This document shows positions 35,521-45,497 of a stretch of DNA of 64,000 nt, piece after piece. The position numbers and the translations under genes are program-made. Source of the stretch: Crossiella sp. S99.2. Its GTDB lineage: Bacteria; Actinomycetota; Actinomycetes; Mycobacteriales; Pseudonocardiaceae. The notes beneath the pieces were generated by a model. That model was given only the letters and a program-made list of their open reading frames with translations, did not search any database and was not told the origin of the DNA. The stretch is from positions 323,541 through 387,540 of the forward strand of contig NZ_JALMDK010000002.1 of assembly GCF_023094165.1 (NCBI RefSeq), given 5' to 3'. Numbering within the stretch: the first letter of the stretch is position 1; each line of letters opens with the position of its first letter.

Positions 35521-36846
35521 GTGACCGCCCAGGGCCACCCACCACATCGCACCCGGCTGCCCGCCGTGCACGAGTCGCTGCTCCCACGGGAGCACGCGCT
35601 GCACCGGCCCCGGCACGGCAGCAAGCAGCTCGGCGCGCTGATCGCCGCCTGCGTCTTCTTCGTGACCCCGGTGCTGTCCTGGACGCTGGGCGCGCGGGTG
35701 GAGTCCTTCGAGAACCGGCCGCTGGCCGAGTTCCCCAGCCTGAGCCAGGGCTGGGGGTTCTTCACCGGGTTCTCCCAGTGGGCCACCGACCACCTGGTGT
35801 TCCGGCAGGACGCGGTGCGCGCGGCGGACGGGATCAGCAAGGGGCTCTTCGGCGAACCCGCCCCGCTGGACCGCGGTCAGCAGCAGGGCCCGGTCGGCGG
35901 CGTGCAGACCAGCACCCCGGACGTGCCCAAGCAGCAGGTGCCAGTGGACCAGCAGCAGGCGCTGCCCGGGTTCACCAGGGTGGTCGCGGGCAAGGACGAC
36001 TGGCTGTTCTTCGGCCTGGACTTCCAGGCCAAGTGCAAGCCGGACAAGACCATCGACGACACGCTCAGCCGCATCCGCAGGCTCAAGCAGGTGGTCGAGG
36101 CATCCGGCCGGGGCTTCCTGCTGCTGGTGCCGCCGGACAAGAGCACCGTGGAACCCGGCCAGCTCCCGGCGAGCTACGGCGGCAAGGAGTGCGCCGCCCC
36201 GGCGGCGACCGAGTTCTGGAACAAGTTCTCCGTCGAGCCCGGCGTGGTCGATGTGCGGCCGATCCTCGGCGAGACCAAGAAGCGGCTCGGCAAACCCGTC
36301 TACCACAAGCAGGACACGCACTGGGGCGACGAGGGCGCGGTGGCCGCCGTGCGCGAGCTGGCCGAACGCCTGCAGCCAGGGGTGACCGCGCCCTGGTCGG
36401 TCTCGCTCGGGGAGTCCTACAGCAGCCCGGCCGACCTGGCGGGCATGATCGGCCAGTCCGGGCAGAACGCCGGTTTCCACTACGAGGTCAAGCCCAACGG
36501 CACGGAGAACCGGGCCAAGGGCATGAACGCCACCTTCAGCACGCCGATCCCGGTGACCACCAGCCAGCTGCCGGGCATGCTGCCGGGTCAGGTGGTGGTC
36601 TTCGGCGACTCGTTCCTGGTGTCCATCAGCCGCTACCTGCCCGCGGCGATGTCCGGGTTCACCGTGCAGCACTACGGCTACGCGGTGGCCGATCCGGTGG
36701 CCTCCGGCAAGACCGCGGCCAACAACGACGTGGTCGTCTTCGAGGCCGTCGAGCGCAACCTCACCAGCGGCACCGCGGGCTTCCTCAGCAACGAGTTCAT
36801 CGAGGCATTCGGCAAGGAACTGGCGGCAAAACCCCGGCCCAGGTAG
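35521..36846 (+). CDS. AlgJ/AlgX-like SGNH acetyltransferase-family protein
   Basis: 441 residues from a GTG. One N-terminal transmembrane anchor (about 43-62), then a domain with FENRPLAEFP, KDDWLFFG, LLLVPPDKSTVEP, the D-x-H pair in QDTHWGDEG (about 264-271) and FGDSF near 361 (SGNH Ser), the layout of alginate O-acetyltransferase AlgJ/AlgX. Such proteins receive acyl groups from an MBOAT partner and place them on a polysaccharide outside the membrane. The only MBOAT in the window is at 15.2 kb. Confidence 0.85.
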   Translation: MTAQGHPPHRTRLPAVHESLLPREHALHRPRHGSKQLGALIAACVFFVTPVLSWTLGARVESFENRPLAEFPSLSQGWGFFTGFSQWATDHLVFRQDAVRAADGISKGLFGEPAPLDRGQQQGPVGGVQTSTPDVPKQQVPVDQQQALPGFTRVVAGKDDWLFFGLDFQAKCKPDKTIDDTLSRIRRLKQVVEASGRGFLLLVPPDKSTVEPGQLPASYGGKECAAPAATEFWNKFSVEPGVVDVRPILGETKKRLGKPVYHKQDTHWGDEGAVAAVRELAERLQPGVTAPWSVSLGESYSSPADLAGMIGQSGQNAGFHYEVKPNGTENRAKGMNATFSTPIPVTTSQLPGMLPGQVVVFGDSFLVSISRYLPAAMSGFTVQHYGYAVADPVASGKTAANNDVVVFEAVERNLTSGTAGFLSNEFIEAFGKELAAKPRPR

Positions 36847-36917
36847 GGGAAAGTCCCCGATCGGTTCGGGGGTCCAGACCTGGTGTGCGCCTCCGGCGGT
36901 CCCGGCAGGCTGGGCGC

Positions 36918-38084
36918 ATGAAGATCACTGGGGTGAAGGCGGTCGCCGCGATCAGCGCGGCGGTCGTGCTGGCCGGGCTGCCGGTTGCGGCGCAGGCAAG
37001 GGAATCGGGGCGGGGGACGCTGTTGTCGGCGACCTCGGTCGGTGGGGTCGAGGCGGCGGAGATGCCGGGCTATCTTGCCAAGTTCAACCTGTCCTCGCCG
37101 CTGGCCACGCGGGCGGTGGACGGGTTCCGGATCGAGTACAGAACCATTGACGCGCAGGGGAAACCGACCACGGCGACCGGACTGGTGGCGGTGCCGAGGG
37201 CGGCGGAGCGGGAGCTGAGCGCGGTCACCTGGCTGCACGGCACCCAGGTCTACCGGGGCGATCAAGCCTCGGTGCGGGCCGAGAGCGGGGACCGGGCGAC
37301 CAGCTATCTCTTTGCCTCGTCAGGGAAACTGGCGGTCGCGCCGGACTACCTGGGGCTGGGCCAGGGGGCCGGGTTCCATCCGTACATGCACCACAGCTCA
37401 CTGGTGACCGCCAGCGCCGACGCGGTGCGCGCGGCCCGGACCCTGGTGCGGCGGCAGGGGATCGAGGTGGACCGGCGGTTGCTGGTGGCCGGGTTCTCCC
37501 AGGGCGGGTCCGGTGCGATGGCGCTGGGCAAGGCACTGCAGCAGGGGCGGGAACCGGGGCTGGGGGTACGCGCGATCGCGGCGATCAGCGGGCCGTACGG
37601 GTTCAGCTCGGCGGTGGCCGACGCGGTGGCGGGCAAGGCCGGGAACGCGGTGCCCTACCTCGGGTTCATGGTGACCTCCTGGCAGCGGGTGCACCACCTC
37701 TACGACGATCCGGCCAAGGTGTTCCAGCGGCCGGAACTGGCCCCGCTCTTCGACGGATTCACCCCCAACCAGGAGCTGTTCCCCCGGCTGCCTGCGCATC
37801 CGGCGGAGTTCTTCACGCCGGAGTTCCTGGCCCGGCTGGCCAACCCGGACCCGGCGCTGCGGGCCGCGTTGAACCGGGAGAGCCAGAGCTGCGCGTGGCG
37901 GCCGCTGGTGCCGGTGAAGTTGTTCGCGGCCACCGGGGACCAGGACGTCGCGATCCGGCACAGCCAGGGCTGCGCCGAGCGGACCGGGGCGTCGTTGACC
38001 GACCTCGGCGCGGTCAACCACAACGCCTCGGCCAGGCTGGCCGCGGTTCAGACCGTGGCGGACTTCGCCCGGTTCAGCCGGTAA
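36918..38084 (+). CDS. Secreted alpha/beta-hydrolase, secretory lipase family
   Basis: 388 residues. Sec signal peptide at 1-28 (ends AAQARE). Lipase-type domain with the nucleophile S194 in GFSQGG, a preceding VAPDYLGLG segment typical of secretory lipases, and the Asp (GDQDVAI) and His (NHNAS) of the triad near the C-terminus. Probably an esterase/lipase acting outside the cell. Its 3' end overlaps the zinc permease gene by 37 bases on the opposite strand. Confidence 0.85.
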   Translation: MKITGVKAVAAISAAVVLAGLPVAAQARESGRGTLLSATSVGGVEAAEMPGYLAKFNLSSPLATRAVDGFRIEYRTIDAQGKPTTATGLVAVPRAAERELSAVTWLHGTQVYRGDQASVRAESGDRATSYLFASSGKLAVAPDYLGLGQGAGFHPYMHHSSLVTASADAVRAARTLVRRQGIEVDRRLLVAGFSQGGSGAMALGKALQQGREPGLGVRAIAAISGPYGFSSAVADAVAGKAGNAVPYLGFMVTSWQRVHHLYDDPAKVFQRPELAPLFDGFTPNQELFPRLPAHPAEFFTPEFLARLANPDPALRAALNRESQSCAWRPLVPVKLFAATGDQDVAIRHSQGCAERTGASLTDLGAVNHNASARLAAVQTVADFARFSR

Positions 38085-38913
38085 CCGCCGACCCCTCGGC
38101 AGATCAGGTAGATCAGGAAGCTCAGCGCGGTGATGAACGCGCTGACCGGGACGCCGGGGGCCAGTGACAGCAGGATGCCGCCGATGGCCGCCACTTCGGC
38201 GAAGATCACCGAGAGCAGGATGGCCAGGCCGGGCCGGGCGGTGATCCGGGCGGCGGCCGCGCCGGGGGTGACCATCAGGGCCAGTACCAGCAACGCGCCC
38301 ACGGTCTGCACGCCCAGCGCGGTCGCCACGCCGACGAGCACCGCGAACAGCGGGGTCAGCAGCCGCACCGGGACACCCCTGGCGGCCGCGACCTGCTCGT
38401 CGGCGCTGGCGAACAGCAGTGGCCGGTAGATCAGCGCGAAGACCAGCAGCACCACCGCGGCGGTGAGCGCGAACAGGGTGAGTTCGCCCGGGTCCACGGT
38501 CACGATCTGCCCGATCAGCAGGCTGAATTTGTTGTTCGTCCGGGTCGGATTCACCGCCAGCAACAGCACTCCGAGACCCAGTCCGAAGGACAGCACCGCG
38601 CCGATCACCGAATCCCGCTCGGTGTCCTTCTGCCCGAGCAGGCCCAGCATCAGCGCGGCCACCACCGAGCCGAGTAGCGCCCCGGTGCCCACGCTCAGGC
38701 CCAGCAGCAGCGCCGCGGCCGCGCCGGTGAAGGCCAGCTCGGCGGTGCCGTGCACGGCGAAGGACATCTTCCGCGCCACCACCATCGGCGCCAGCACCCC
38801 GGACACCAGACCCAGCACCAGCCCGGTGAGCAGCGCGTTCTGGACGAAGTCCTCGTTGAGCAGGGTCAGGGTGAGCTGGAGGTCGAACAGCTTGGCGAAG
38901 AAGGACTCCAGGC

Positions 38914-38917
<4 letters not shown>
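38048..38917 (-). CDS. Zinc/manganese ABC transporter permease (ZnuB-like)
   Basis: 289 residues with eight or nine transmembrane helices and the ABC-3 family features (GLVLGLVSGVLAPMVVARKMSF, TVGALLVLALMVTPGAAA). Its start overlaps the ATPase gene stop (ATGA). Last gene of a three-gene operon with the ATPase and binding protein; a Zur-like site upstream points to zinc. Confidence 0.9.
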
Positions 38918-39734
<817 letters not shown>

Positions 39735-39738
<4 letters not shown>

Positions 39739-40679
39739 TTCTTCAGCGCCGCGGCCAACTTGTCGATCTGCTCGCCCATCCACTGGGTGTAGTCCTTGCC
39801 CTCCGGGAGCGTCTCGGTGAGTTCGACCACCGCGACGTTGGCCTTGACCGCGTTCTCCTTGACCTGCTTGGTGACCGGTGACTCGGTCTGCGGGTTGTAC
39901 ACCAGCACCCGGGCCGTCCGCTCGGTCACCAGCTTCTGGATCTCCGCGATGGCGACCGCCGGCGGGTCATTCTCCTCCTCGACCGCCTTGCTGAACTGGG
40001 CCGGGGTGACATCGGCGAGTCCGGCCTCGTCGAGCAGGTAGTGCGCGATCGGCTCGGTGGCGGTGACCTTCACGCCGGTGTGCGCGGCCTTGATCGCGTC
40101 CACCTTCTGCTCCAGCGCGTCGATCTTGGCGGTGAACGCCTGTGCGTTGGCGGTGAACCTGTCCTTGGCGTCGGCCTTCAGCTCGCCCAGCTTGGCGGCG
40201 ATGGCCTTGGCCACGTCCTCGACCACGTCCAGGTCGTACCAGAGGTGCTCGTTGGCGTGCTCGTGCCCGGCCTCGGCGGTCTCCGGCTTGGCGTGCTCGT
40301 CCTGGCCGGCGACCTTCATCGCCTCCACCACGGGCTTGCCGGTCTCGTTCTTGATGATCTGCGGCATGAAGTCGTCGTAGTGGCCGCCGTTGAACACCAC
40401 CAGCGCGGCCCCGCGCACGGTGGCCGCGTCGACCGCGGTGGACTCGTAGGAGTGCGGGTCCCCGGTCGCGCCCACGACGGCCTTGACCGACACCGCGTCC
40501 CCGCCGACCGCGCGGGCCACATCGGCCCAGACGTTGGTGGAGGCCACCACGGCCAACTTGCCGTCCGCGGCAGGCGTGCCGCTGCTCGCGGCCGGTGTGC
40601 CGCCGCAGGCGGTCAGGGTGAGCGCGGCCGCGGCGAGGGCGGCGACCGCACCCGTCTGCCGGGTGTTACGCGGAGTCAT
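39735..40679 (-). CDS. Zinc ABC transporter substrate-binding lipoprotein (ZnuA-like)
   Basis: 314 residues; ATG with GGAGGAGG six bases upstream. Lipoprotein signal with ALTLTAC. Metal-ligand positions fit cluster 9 binding proteins: GDPHSYE, GHYDDF, HLWYD, EPIAHYLL and the late NPQTE. A His/Glu-rich loop (AGHEHANEHLW) before the first ligand His favours zinc over manganese. First gene of the znu-like operon. Confidence 0.92.
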
Positions 40680-40715
40680 CGGATCCTCCTCCGAACGGGG
40701 TGGCTGCACTCATAA

Positions 40716-40732
40716 GAATGGAAACCGTTGTC
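40716..40732. promoter_or_regulatory. Zur-box-like site
   Basis: GAATGGAAACCGTTGTC lies 37 bases upstream of the binding-protein start; read on the other strand (GACAACGGTTTCCATTC) it resembles actinobacterial Zur operators. Supports zinc-repressed expression of the operon. Confidence 0.6.
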
Positions 40733-40788
40733 GAGTTCAGCGTAACCCGCCGGAGCAAGTGCCGGTGACGTGGTGTGGCTCATAAGCG

Positions 40789-40827
40789 GAACGGCGTGGT
40801 CACGAATAGATCGCGACCACGCCGTTC
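40789..40827. terminator. Terminator hairpin after the sugar ABC ATPase gene
   Basis: A 13-bp perfect stem (40789-40801 with 40815-40827) and a 13-base loop, 17 bases beyond the stop of the leftward ATPase gene and before the znu-like promoter. Confidence 0.7.
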
Positions 40828-40844
40828 GGCGGAAGAAGACCAGA

Positions 40845-41954
40845 TCAGACGGTGGTCGCCGTGAGGCGGTCGCCGCTCTCCGGGTGGAACAGGTGGATCT
40901 CGCCCTGGTCGCGCAGGCCGACCTTCACGGTCTGGCCCAGCGCCGGGGGAGTGCGGCCGTCGACACGCACGGTGAACCGCTCCGGGCGGTCGCCGATGCG
41001 CACGCTGCCGTAGAGGATCGCGTCCGCGCCCAGCTCCTCGACCAGCTCGACCACCATGGTCATGCCCTCGTCCTCGGACGGGACCAGCTTGAGCGACTCC
41101 GGCCGGACCCCGAAGGTGACCTCGGTCAGACCGGCCGAGCCGACCTTGTCCAGCACGGTCCGCGGCAGCGGCACCTCGAAGCCGTCGATCTGGGCTCCGC
41201 CGCTGGTCAGCGGCACCGTCTTGAGGTTCATCGCGGGCGAGCCGATGAAGCCGGCGACGAAGGCGTTGGCCGGGGTCTCATACAGCGCGCGCGGGGTGTC
41301 GCACTGCTGCAGCAGACCGTCCTTGAGCACCGCGACCCGGTGACCCATGGTCATCGCCTCGACCTGGTCGTGGGTCACGTAGATGGTGGTGGTGCCCAGC
41401 CGCTGCTGGAGGGTGGCGATGTTCGCCCGAGTCTCCACTCGCAGCTTGGCGTCCAGGTTGGACAGCGGCTCGTCCATCAGGAAGACGCTGGGCTCGCGCA
41501 CGATCGCCCGGCCCATCGCGACTCGCTGGCGCTGACCACCGGAAAGCGCTTTCGGCTTGCGTTCGAGGTACTTCTCGAGGTCGAGCATCTTGGCCGCCTC
41601 AAGCACCTTCTCCTTGATCTGCGGCTTCGGCACGCCGCGGAGCTTGAGCGCGAAGCCCATGTTCTCCCCGACGGTCATGTGCGGGTAGAGCGCGTAGGAC
41701 TGGAACACCATGGCGATGTCGCGGCCCTTCGGCGGCACGTTGGTGACGTCCTTGCCGCCGATCTGGATCGCGCCCTCATCGACGTCCTCCAGTCCGGCGA
41801 GCATGCGCAGCGCGGTGGACTTGCCGGAGCCGGAGGGGCCCACGAGCACGAGGAACTCGCCATCGGCAATGTCCAGCTGGAGCTGGTCCACAGCTCGCAC
41901 CGGGGGAGTGCCCGCGTAGACCCGCGAGGCGTTGACGTAGGCGACCTCGGCCAT
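40845..41954 (-). CDS. Sugar ABC transporter ATPase (MsiK/UgpC type)
   Basis: 369 residues; ATG with GAAAGGGA upstream. Walker A GPSGSGKST, Q-loop VFQSYALYPHM, signature LSGGQRQR, Walker B VFLMDEPLSNLDAK, H-loop THDQ, then the C-terminal OB/TOBE regulatory domain of CUT1 ATPases. In Streptomyces one MsiK serves many sugar importers; here it lies directly downstream of a sugar permease pair, separated by 122 bases. Confidence 0.93.
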   Translation of the reverse strand: MAEVAYVNASRVYAGTPPVRAVDQLQLDIADGEFLVLVGPSGSGKSTALRMLAGLEDVDEGAIQIGGKDVTNVPPKGRDIAMVFQSYALYPHMTVGENMGFALKLRGVPKPQIKEKVLEAAKMLDLEKYLERKPKALSGGQRQRVAMGRAIVREPSVFLMDEPLSNLDAKLRVETRANIATLQQRLGTTTIYVTHDQVEAMTMGHRVAVLKDGLLQQCDTPRALYETPANAFVAGFIGSPAMNLKTVPLTSGGAQIDGFEVPLPRTVLDKVGSAGLTEVTFGVRPESLKLVPSEDEGMTMVVELVEELGADAILYGSVRIGDRPERFTVRVDGRTPPALGQTVKVGLRDQGEIHLFHPESGDRLTATTV

Positions 41955-42076
41955 GTGTGGTCCCTTTCGATGTGATGCAGGTGACGCCAAACTAGCTGGT
42001 GAGCGGTCTCACGTCAGCCCCCTGGGCGACACTAATTGGTAAAGACCACAGACAGTTGCAGGATGCGCTGCCCGAT

Positions 42077-42934
42077 TCACCCCTTCACCGCGCCCGCGGA
42101 GAGCCCGGTTACCAGGAACCGCTGCACGAGGTAGAACACGATCACCGCGGGGATCGCGACCAGGATCGATGCAGCGGCCAGATGGCCCCACTCGGTGCGG
42201 TTCTGCTGCACGAACACCTGCAGGCCGACCGCCAGGGTCTTGCTCTGATCGGCCGCGGAGAGGAACGCGGAGGCGAAGGCGACCTCGCCCCAGGCAGTGA
42301 GGAAGGCGTAGAAGGCGGTCACCGCCAGGCCCGGCCGGGCAAGTGGCATGACCAGTCGCCAGAACACGCCGAAGTGCGAAAGTCCGTCGATCCGACCGGC
42401 CTCGTCGATATCGGCCGGGATGGTGTCGAAGTAGCTCTTGAGCATGTAGGCGCAGAACGGGATCGCGGTGGTGCAGTAGATCAGCACCAGGCCGAAGCTG
42501 CTGCCCTGCAGGCCCAGGCTGAGCATGATGTTGTAGAGCGGCACGATCAGCACCGCGAACGGGAACATCTGGATGAGCAGGAAGCTCAGCATGGTGGCCC
42601 GGTAGCCGGGGAAGCGGAACCGGCTGACCGCGTACCCGGTGGTGGCGGACAGGAACACCGCGATCACCGTGGTCAGCGCGGCGATCAGCACCGAGTTGCC
42701 GAACCAGGACAGGAAGTCGCCCTTGGCCCCGGTGAGCACGTCGGTGTAGTTGCCGGTGGTGAACTCGTTGATCAGCTTCGGGGTGGGCTCCACCGCGCGT
42801 GAGTCCGGTTTGAACGAGGTGACCAGCACCCAGAACACCGGGAACACCGCGATCACCGAGGCGAGCACCAGGGTGGCGTGCAGTCCGAAACTGGCCAGGG
42901 GGGAGCGCGTTCCGCGCTTGCGCTGTGTCGACAT
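42077..42934 (-). CDS. Carbohydrate ABC transporter permease (MalG-like)
   Basis: 285 residues, six transmembrane helices. The EAA loop is clear (YFDTIPADIDEAGRIDGLSHFGVFWRLVMPLARPG). The ATG overlaps the stop of the other permease by one base (TGATG). Part of the CUT1 importer with the binding protein at 44.0 kb. Confidence 0.93.
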   Translation of the reverse strand: MSTQRKRGTRSPLASFGLHATLVLASVIAVFPVFWVLVTSFKPDSRAVEPTPKLINEFTTGNYTDVLTGAKGDFLSWFGNSVLIAALTTVIAVFLSATTGYAVSRFRFPGYRATMLSFLLIQMFPFAVLIVPLYNIMLSLGLQGSSFGLVLIYCTTAIPFCAYMLKSYFDTIPADIDEAGRIDGLSHFGVFWRLVMPLARPGLAVTAFYAFLTAWGEVAFASAFLSAADQSKTLAVGLQVFVQQNRTEWGHLAAASILVAIPAVIVFYLVQRFLVTGLSAGAVKG

Positions 42935-43854
42935 CACCAGACCTCGCCTTGCTTGCGCAGCGCCCTGCGGTACGCCGAGGCGAACACCAGCAGCAGCGAG
43001 AGGATCAGCACGCCGTAGGTCGAGGCGATCGCGTAGTCCCGGGAGGCGCCCGAGAAGAACCGCTCGAAGGCGTAGATGACCAGGATGCGGGTGTTCGGGT
43101 TGATCCCGCCGGTGACCAGGTAGATCACCGCGAACATGTTGAAGGTCCAGATGGTGCCCAGCAGCACCACCGTGCTGGACACCGAGCGCAGGCCGGGCAA
43201 CGTGATGTTGCGGAAGCGCTGCCAGGCGGTGGCGCCGTCGATCTCGGCGGCCTCGTACAGCTCGCCGGGAATGGACTGCAACCCGCCGAGCAGGGCCACC
43301 ATCATGAACGGCACACCCAGCCAGATGTTCACGATGATCACCGCGACCAGCGCCAGATCGGACTGGCCCAGCCACACCGGCTGCGGCAGTCCGACCGCGC
43401 CGAGCAGCTGGTTGATGATCCCGTACTGCGCGTTGAACATGTACTTCCAGGCGAACGCGCTGATGAAGGCGGGGACCGCCCAGGGCAGGATCAGCAGCAC
43501 CCGGTACAGCCCGCGCCCGGCGATGCGCCGGTTGAGCAGCACCGCCAGGCCGAGGCCGATCGCGTAATGGAAGAACACGCTGGCGAAGGTCCAGATCAGC
43601 GTGCGCACCAGCACGGCCCAGAAGTCCCCGTAGGAGGGGTCCCCGGAGAGCACGTTGAGGTAGTTGGTCAGCCCGACCCATTCATAGCTGGCGGGCCGGT
43701 CCAGGATCGGGTTGGCGATCGTGGCTTCGTTGATGTTGGTGAAGCTGTAGTAGACGCCCTGCACCAGTGGCAGCAGGACGAGCACCCCGATCACCACCAC
43801 GACCGGCAGCACCATCGCGTAGGCGTACCAGTGCCTGGCGAAGAAGTTCCGCAC
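42934..43854 (-). CDS. Carbohydrate ABC transporter permease (MalF-like)
   Basis: 306 residues from a GTG with GGAGAG upstream; a longer frame exists, but its added N-terminus is not hydrophobic or family-like. Six or seven transmembrane helices, EAA loop IPGELYEAAEIDGATAWQRFRNITLPGL. Forms the membrane channel with the MalG-like protein. Confidence 0.93.
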   Translation of the reverse strand: MRNFFARHWYAYAMVLPVVVVIGVLVLLPLVQGVYYSFTNINEATIANPILDRPASYEWVGLTNYLNVLSGDPSYGDFWAVLVRTLIWTFASVFFHYAIGLGLAVLLNRRIAGRGLYRVLLILPWAVPAFISAFAWKYMFNAQYGIINQLLGAVGLPQPVWLGQSDLALVAVIIVNIWLGVPFMMVALLGGLQSIPGELYEAAEIDGATAWQRFRNITLPGLRSVSSTVVLLGTIWTFNMFAVIYLVTGGINPNTRILVIYAFERFFSGASRDYAIASTYGVLILSLLLVFASAYRRALRKQGEVW

Positions 43855-43941
43855 GACTAGCTCATCTCTCCGGGGACAGAGGGTGGTCGGGTCGGGGCCT
43901 GTGCCAGGTCTCGACCGTCCCACGACACGACCGGCGGCGTT

Positions 43942-43983
43942 GCCGGGGCACCCACGTACGCACCAGTACGCGGGTGCCCCGGC
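43942..43983. promoter_or_regulatory. Strong intercistronic hairpin between binding protein and permeases
   Basis: A 12-bp perfect stem (43942-43953 with 43972-43983) continues after one mismatch into 5 more pairs around a 6-base loop. It lies in the 192-base gap between the binding-protein and MalF-like genes. Such hairpins often protect or terminate part of the transcript so that binding protein is made in excess; that role is inferred. Confidence 0.6.
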
Positions 43984-44046
43984 GCCTTGCCGGACGCGCC
44001 GTGGAACAGCCGATACCAAGCACACGCCCCGACCCGACCACCCGAC

Positions 44047-45306
44047 TCAGCTGTAGTCCTTGACGACCTGGTCCTTGTAGACCTTGGCGACCTCGTCCAG
44101 CGCCGCCTTGGCCGTCTTCTTGCCGGAGAGCACGTCCGCGTAGGCGATCTTGAGCGGGTCGAACAGCTCGCCGCCCTGCGGGATCCACGGCCGCGGGTGC
44201 GCCTTCTGCACCACCGGGGTGAAGCCCGCGATCACCGGCTGCGCCTTGACCTCGGCGGATTCGTAGGCCGACTTGCGGGTGGGCAGCAGGCCCAGCTCCT
44301 TGGCGATGGTCACCTGGGAGGCGGTGCTGGACATGCACTGCACCAGCTTGATCGCGTTGTCCTTGGCCTTGCTGCCCTGGCGCACCACGTAGTCGTGCCC
44401 GCCCACCGGGGAGCTGCTGCCTGCCGGACCGGCGGGGACCGGTGCGATGCCCAGGTTGGCCGCGTCCTTGAACGCGTCGCCCTTGAGCAGGTCCACCGCG
44501 GCCCACGGGCCGTCGATGACCATGGCCACCCCGCCGGTGGAGAAGGCGGCCTTCATGTTGGTGTTGGAGTTGGTCGGGTCCAGCGCGGTCTGCGCGGCCT
44601 TGGCGTCGAGCAGGCCCTTGGCCGTCTCCAGGCCCTTCACCGACTCCGGCGAGTTGACCAGGATCTTCTTGTTCGCGGTGTCCACCAGGTCACCGCCCTG
44701 GCCGTAGATGAACGGCAGCGCGTAGTAGCCGTCGTTGTTGATGAACAACGCCTTCTCGCCGAGCTTGGCACCGGCGGCCTTGACCTGATCCCAGGTGGTC
44801 GGCACCGCGACACCGGCGTCGGCCAGCGCCTTCTTGTTGTAGTAGAGCGCCAGCGCGTCGGTGACCTGCGGGACGCCGTAGGTCTTGCCGTTGAACTTGG
44901 TCGAGCCCAGCGGCACCTCGAGGAAGTCCGCGGTGTCCTTGCCGAGCGCGGTGTCGGTCAGGTCGACCACCAGGCTGTTGCTGGCCAGCTCCGGCACCCA
45001 GGCCACCTCGGCCCGGAACACGTCGGCGCCCTGGCCGCCCTGCGCGCTGGTCTTGAAGTTGTTGCGGGCCTGGTCGAAGGCCACCGTCTCCACCGCGACC
45101 TGGTAGCCGTCCTTACTGGCACAGCCCTCCGCGATCTTCTTGAACACGGGGGACTCGTTGGGACCGCTGGTGTCCCAGTAGACGACCTTGTTGGGGTCGC
45201 CGGCCGCGCCGCCGCCACCGCAGGCGGTGAGGGCCAGCGCGCCGGCCAGGCCAAGGGTGGCGACCTGGACGAGCTTCGAAACCTGTCCTCGGGAAGTGCG
45301 TCGCAT
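44047..45306 (-). CDS. Sugar ABC transporter substrate-binding lipoprotein
   Basis: 419 residues; ATG with GGAGGGAAC upstream. Lipoprotein signal ending ALALTAC (Cys near 29). Mature protein is a cluster D sugar-binding protein (VVYWDTSGPNESP, GADVFRAEVAWVPELA, YGVPQVTDALALYYNK, GVAMVIDGPWA), typical for maltose-type oligosaccharides. First gene of the importer operon and divergent from the LacI gene. Confidence 0.92.
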   Translation of the reverse strand: MRRTSRGQVSKLVQVATLGLAGALALTACGGGGAAGDPNKVVYWDTSGPNESPVFKKIAEGCASKDGYQVAVETVAFDQARNNFKTSAQGGQGADVFRAEVAWVPELASNSLVVDLTDTALGKDTADFLEVPLGSTKFNGKTYGVPQVTDALALYYNKKALADAGVAVPTTWDQVKAAGAKLGEKALFINNDGYYALPFIYGQGGDLVDTANKKILVNSPESVKGLETAKGLLDAKAAQTALDPTNSNTNMKAAFSTGGVAMVIDGPWAAVDLLKGDAFKDAANLGIAPVPAGPAGSSSPVGGHDYVVRQGSKAKDNAIKLVQCMSSTASQVTIAKELGLLPTRKSAYESAEVKAQPVIAGFTPVVQKAHPRPWIPQGGELFDPLKIAYADVLSGKKTAKAALDEVAKVYKDQVVKDYS

Positions 45307-45343
45307 CGTTGCTGTCGTTCCCTCCGGTACCCGCTGCATCTTT

Positions 45344-45355
45344 GCAAGCTTTTGC
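45344..45355. promoter_or_regulatory. LacI-type operator, importer side
   Basis: GCAAGCTTTTGC; its complement GCAAAAGCTTGC differs by one base from the site at 45463-45474. It lies 38 bases upstream of the binding-protein start. The GCAA....TTGC form is typical of LacI/MalR operators in actinomycetes. Confidence 0.65.
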
Positions 45356-45462
45356 GTTGAGACTGACGCGGATTTCATACCCAATGCCCGGGTTTGGTCA
45401 AGGTCTGACGCGTAACCAAGCCGTAACGGGGGCAGGTAACGGCTCCACTTGGCCCAGTGATT

Positions 45463-45474
45463 GCAAAAACTTGC
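45463..45474. promoter_or_regulatory. LacI-type operator, regulator side
   Basis: GCAAAAACTTGC lies 24 bases before the lacI-like GTG start and matches the importer-side site on the other strand at 11 of 12 bases. Suggests that the LacI protein represses both itself and the importer. Confidence 0.65.
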
Positions 45475-45497
45475 TGTACGGGGCAGGCTGTCGGCTC

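Noticed and set aside
36855..36871. CCCCGA...TCGGGG repeat after the AlgJ-like gene as a terminator
   Set aside because: Only six base pairs and no T-run follow; too weak to call.
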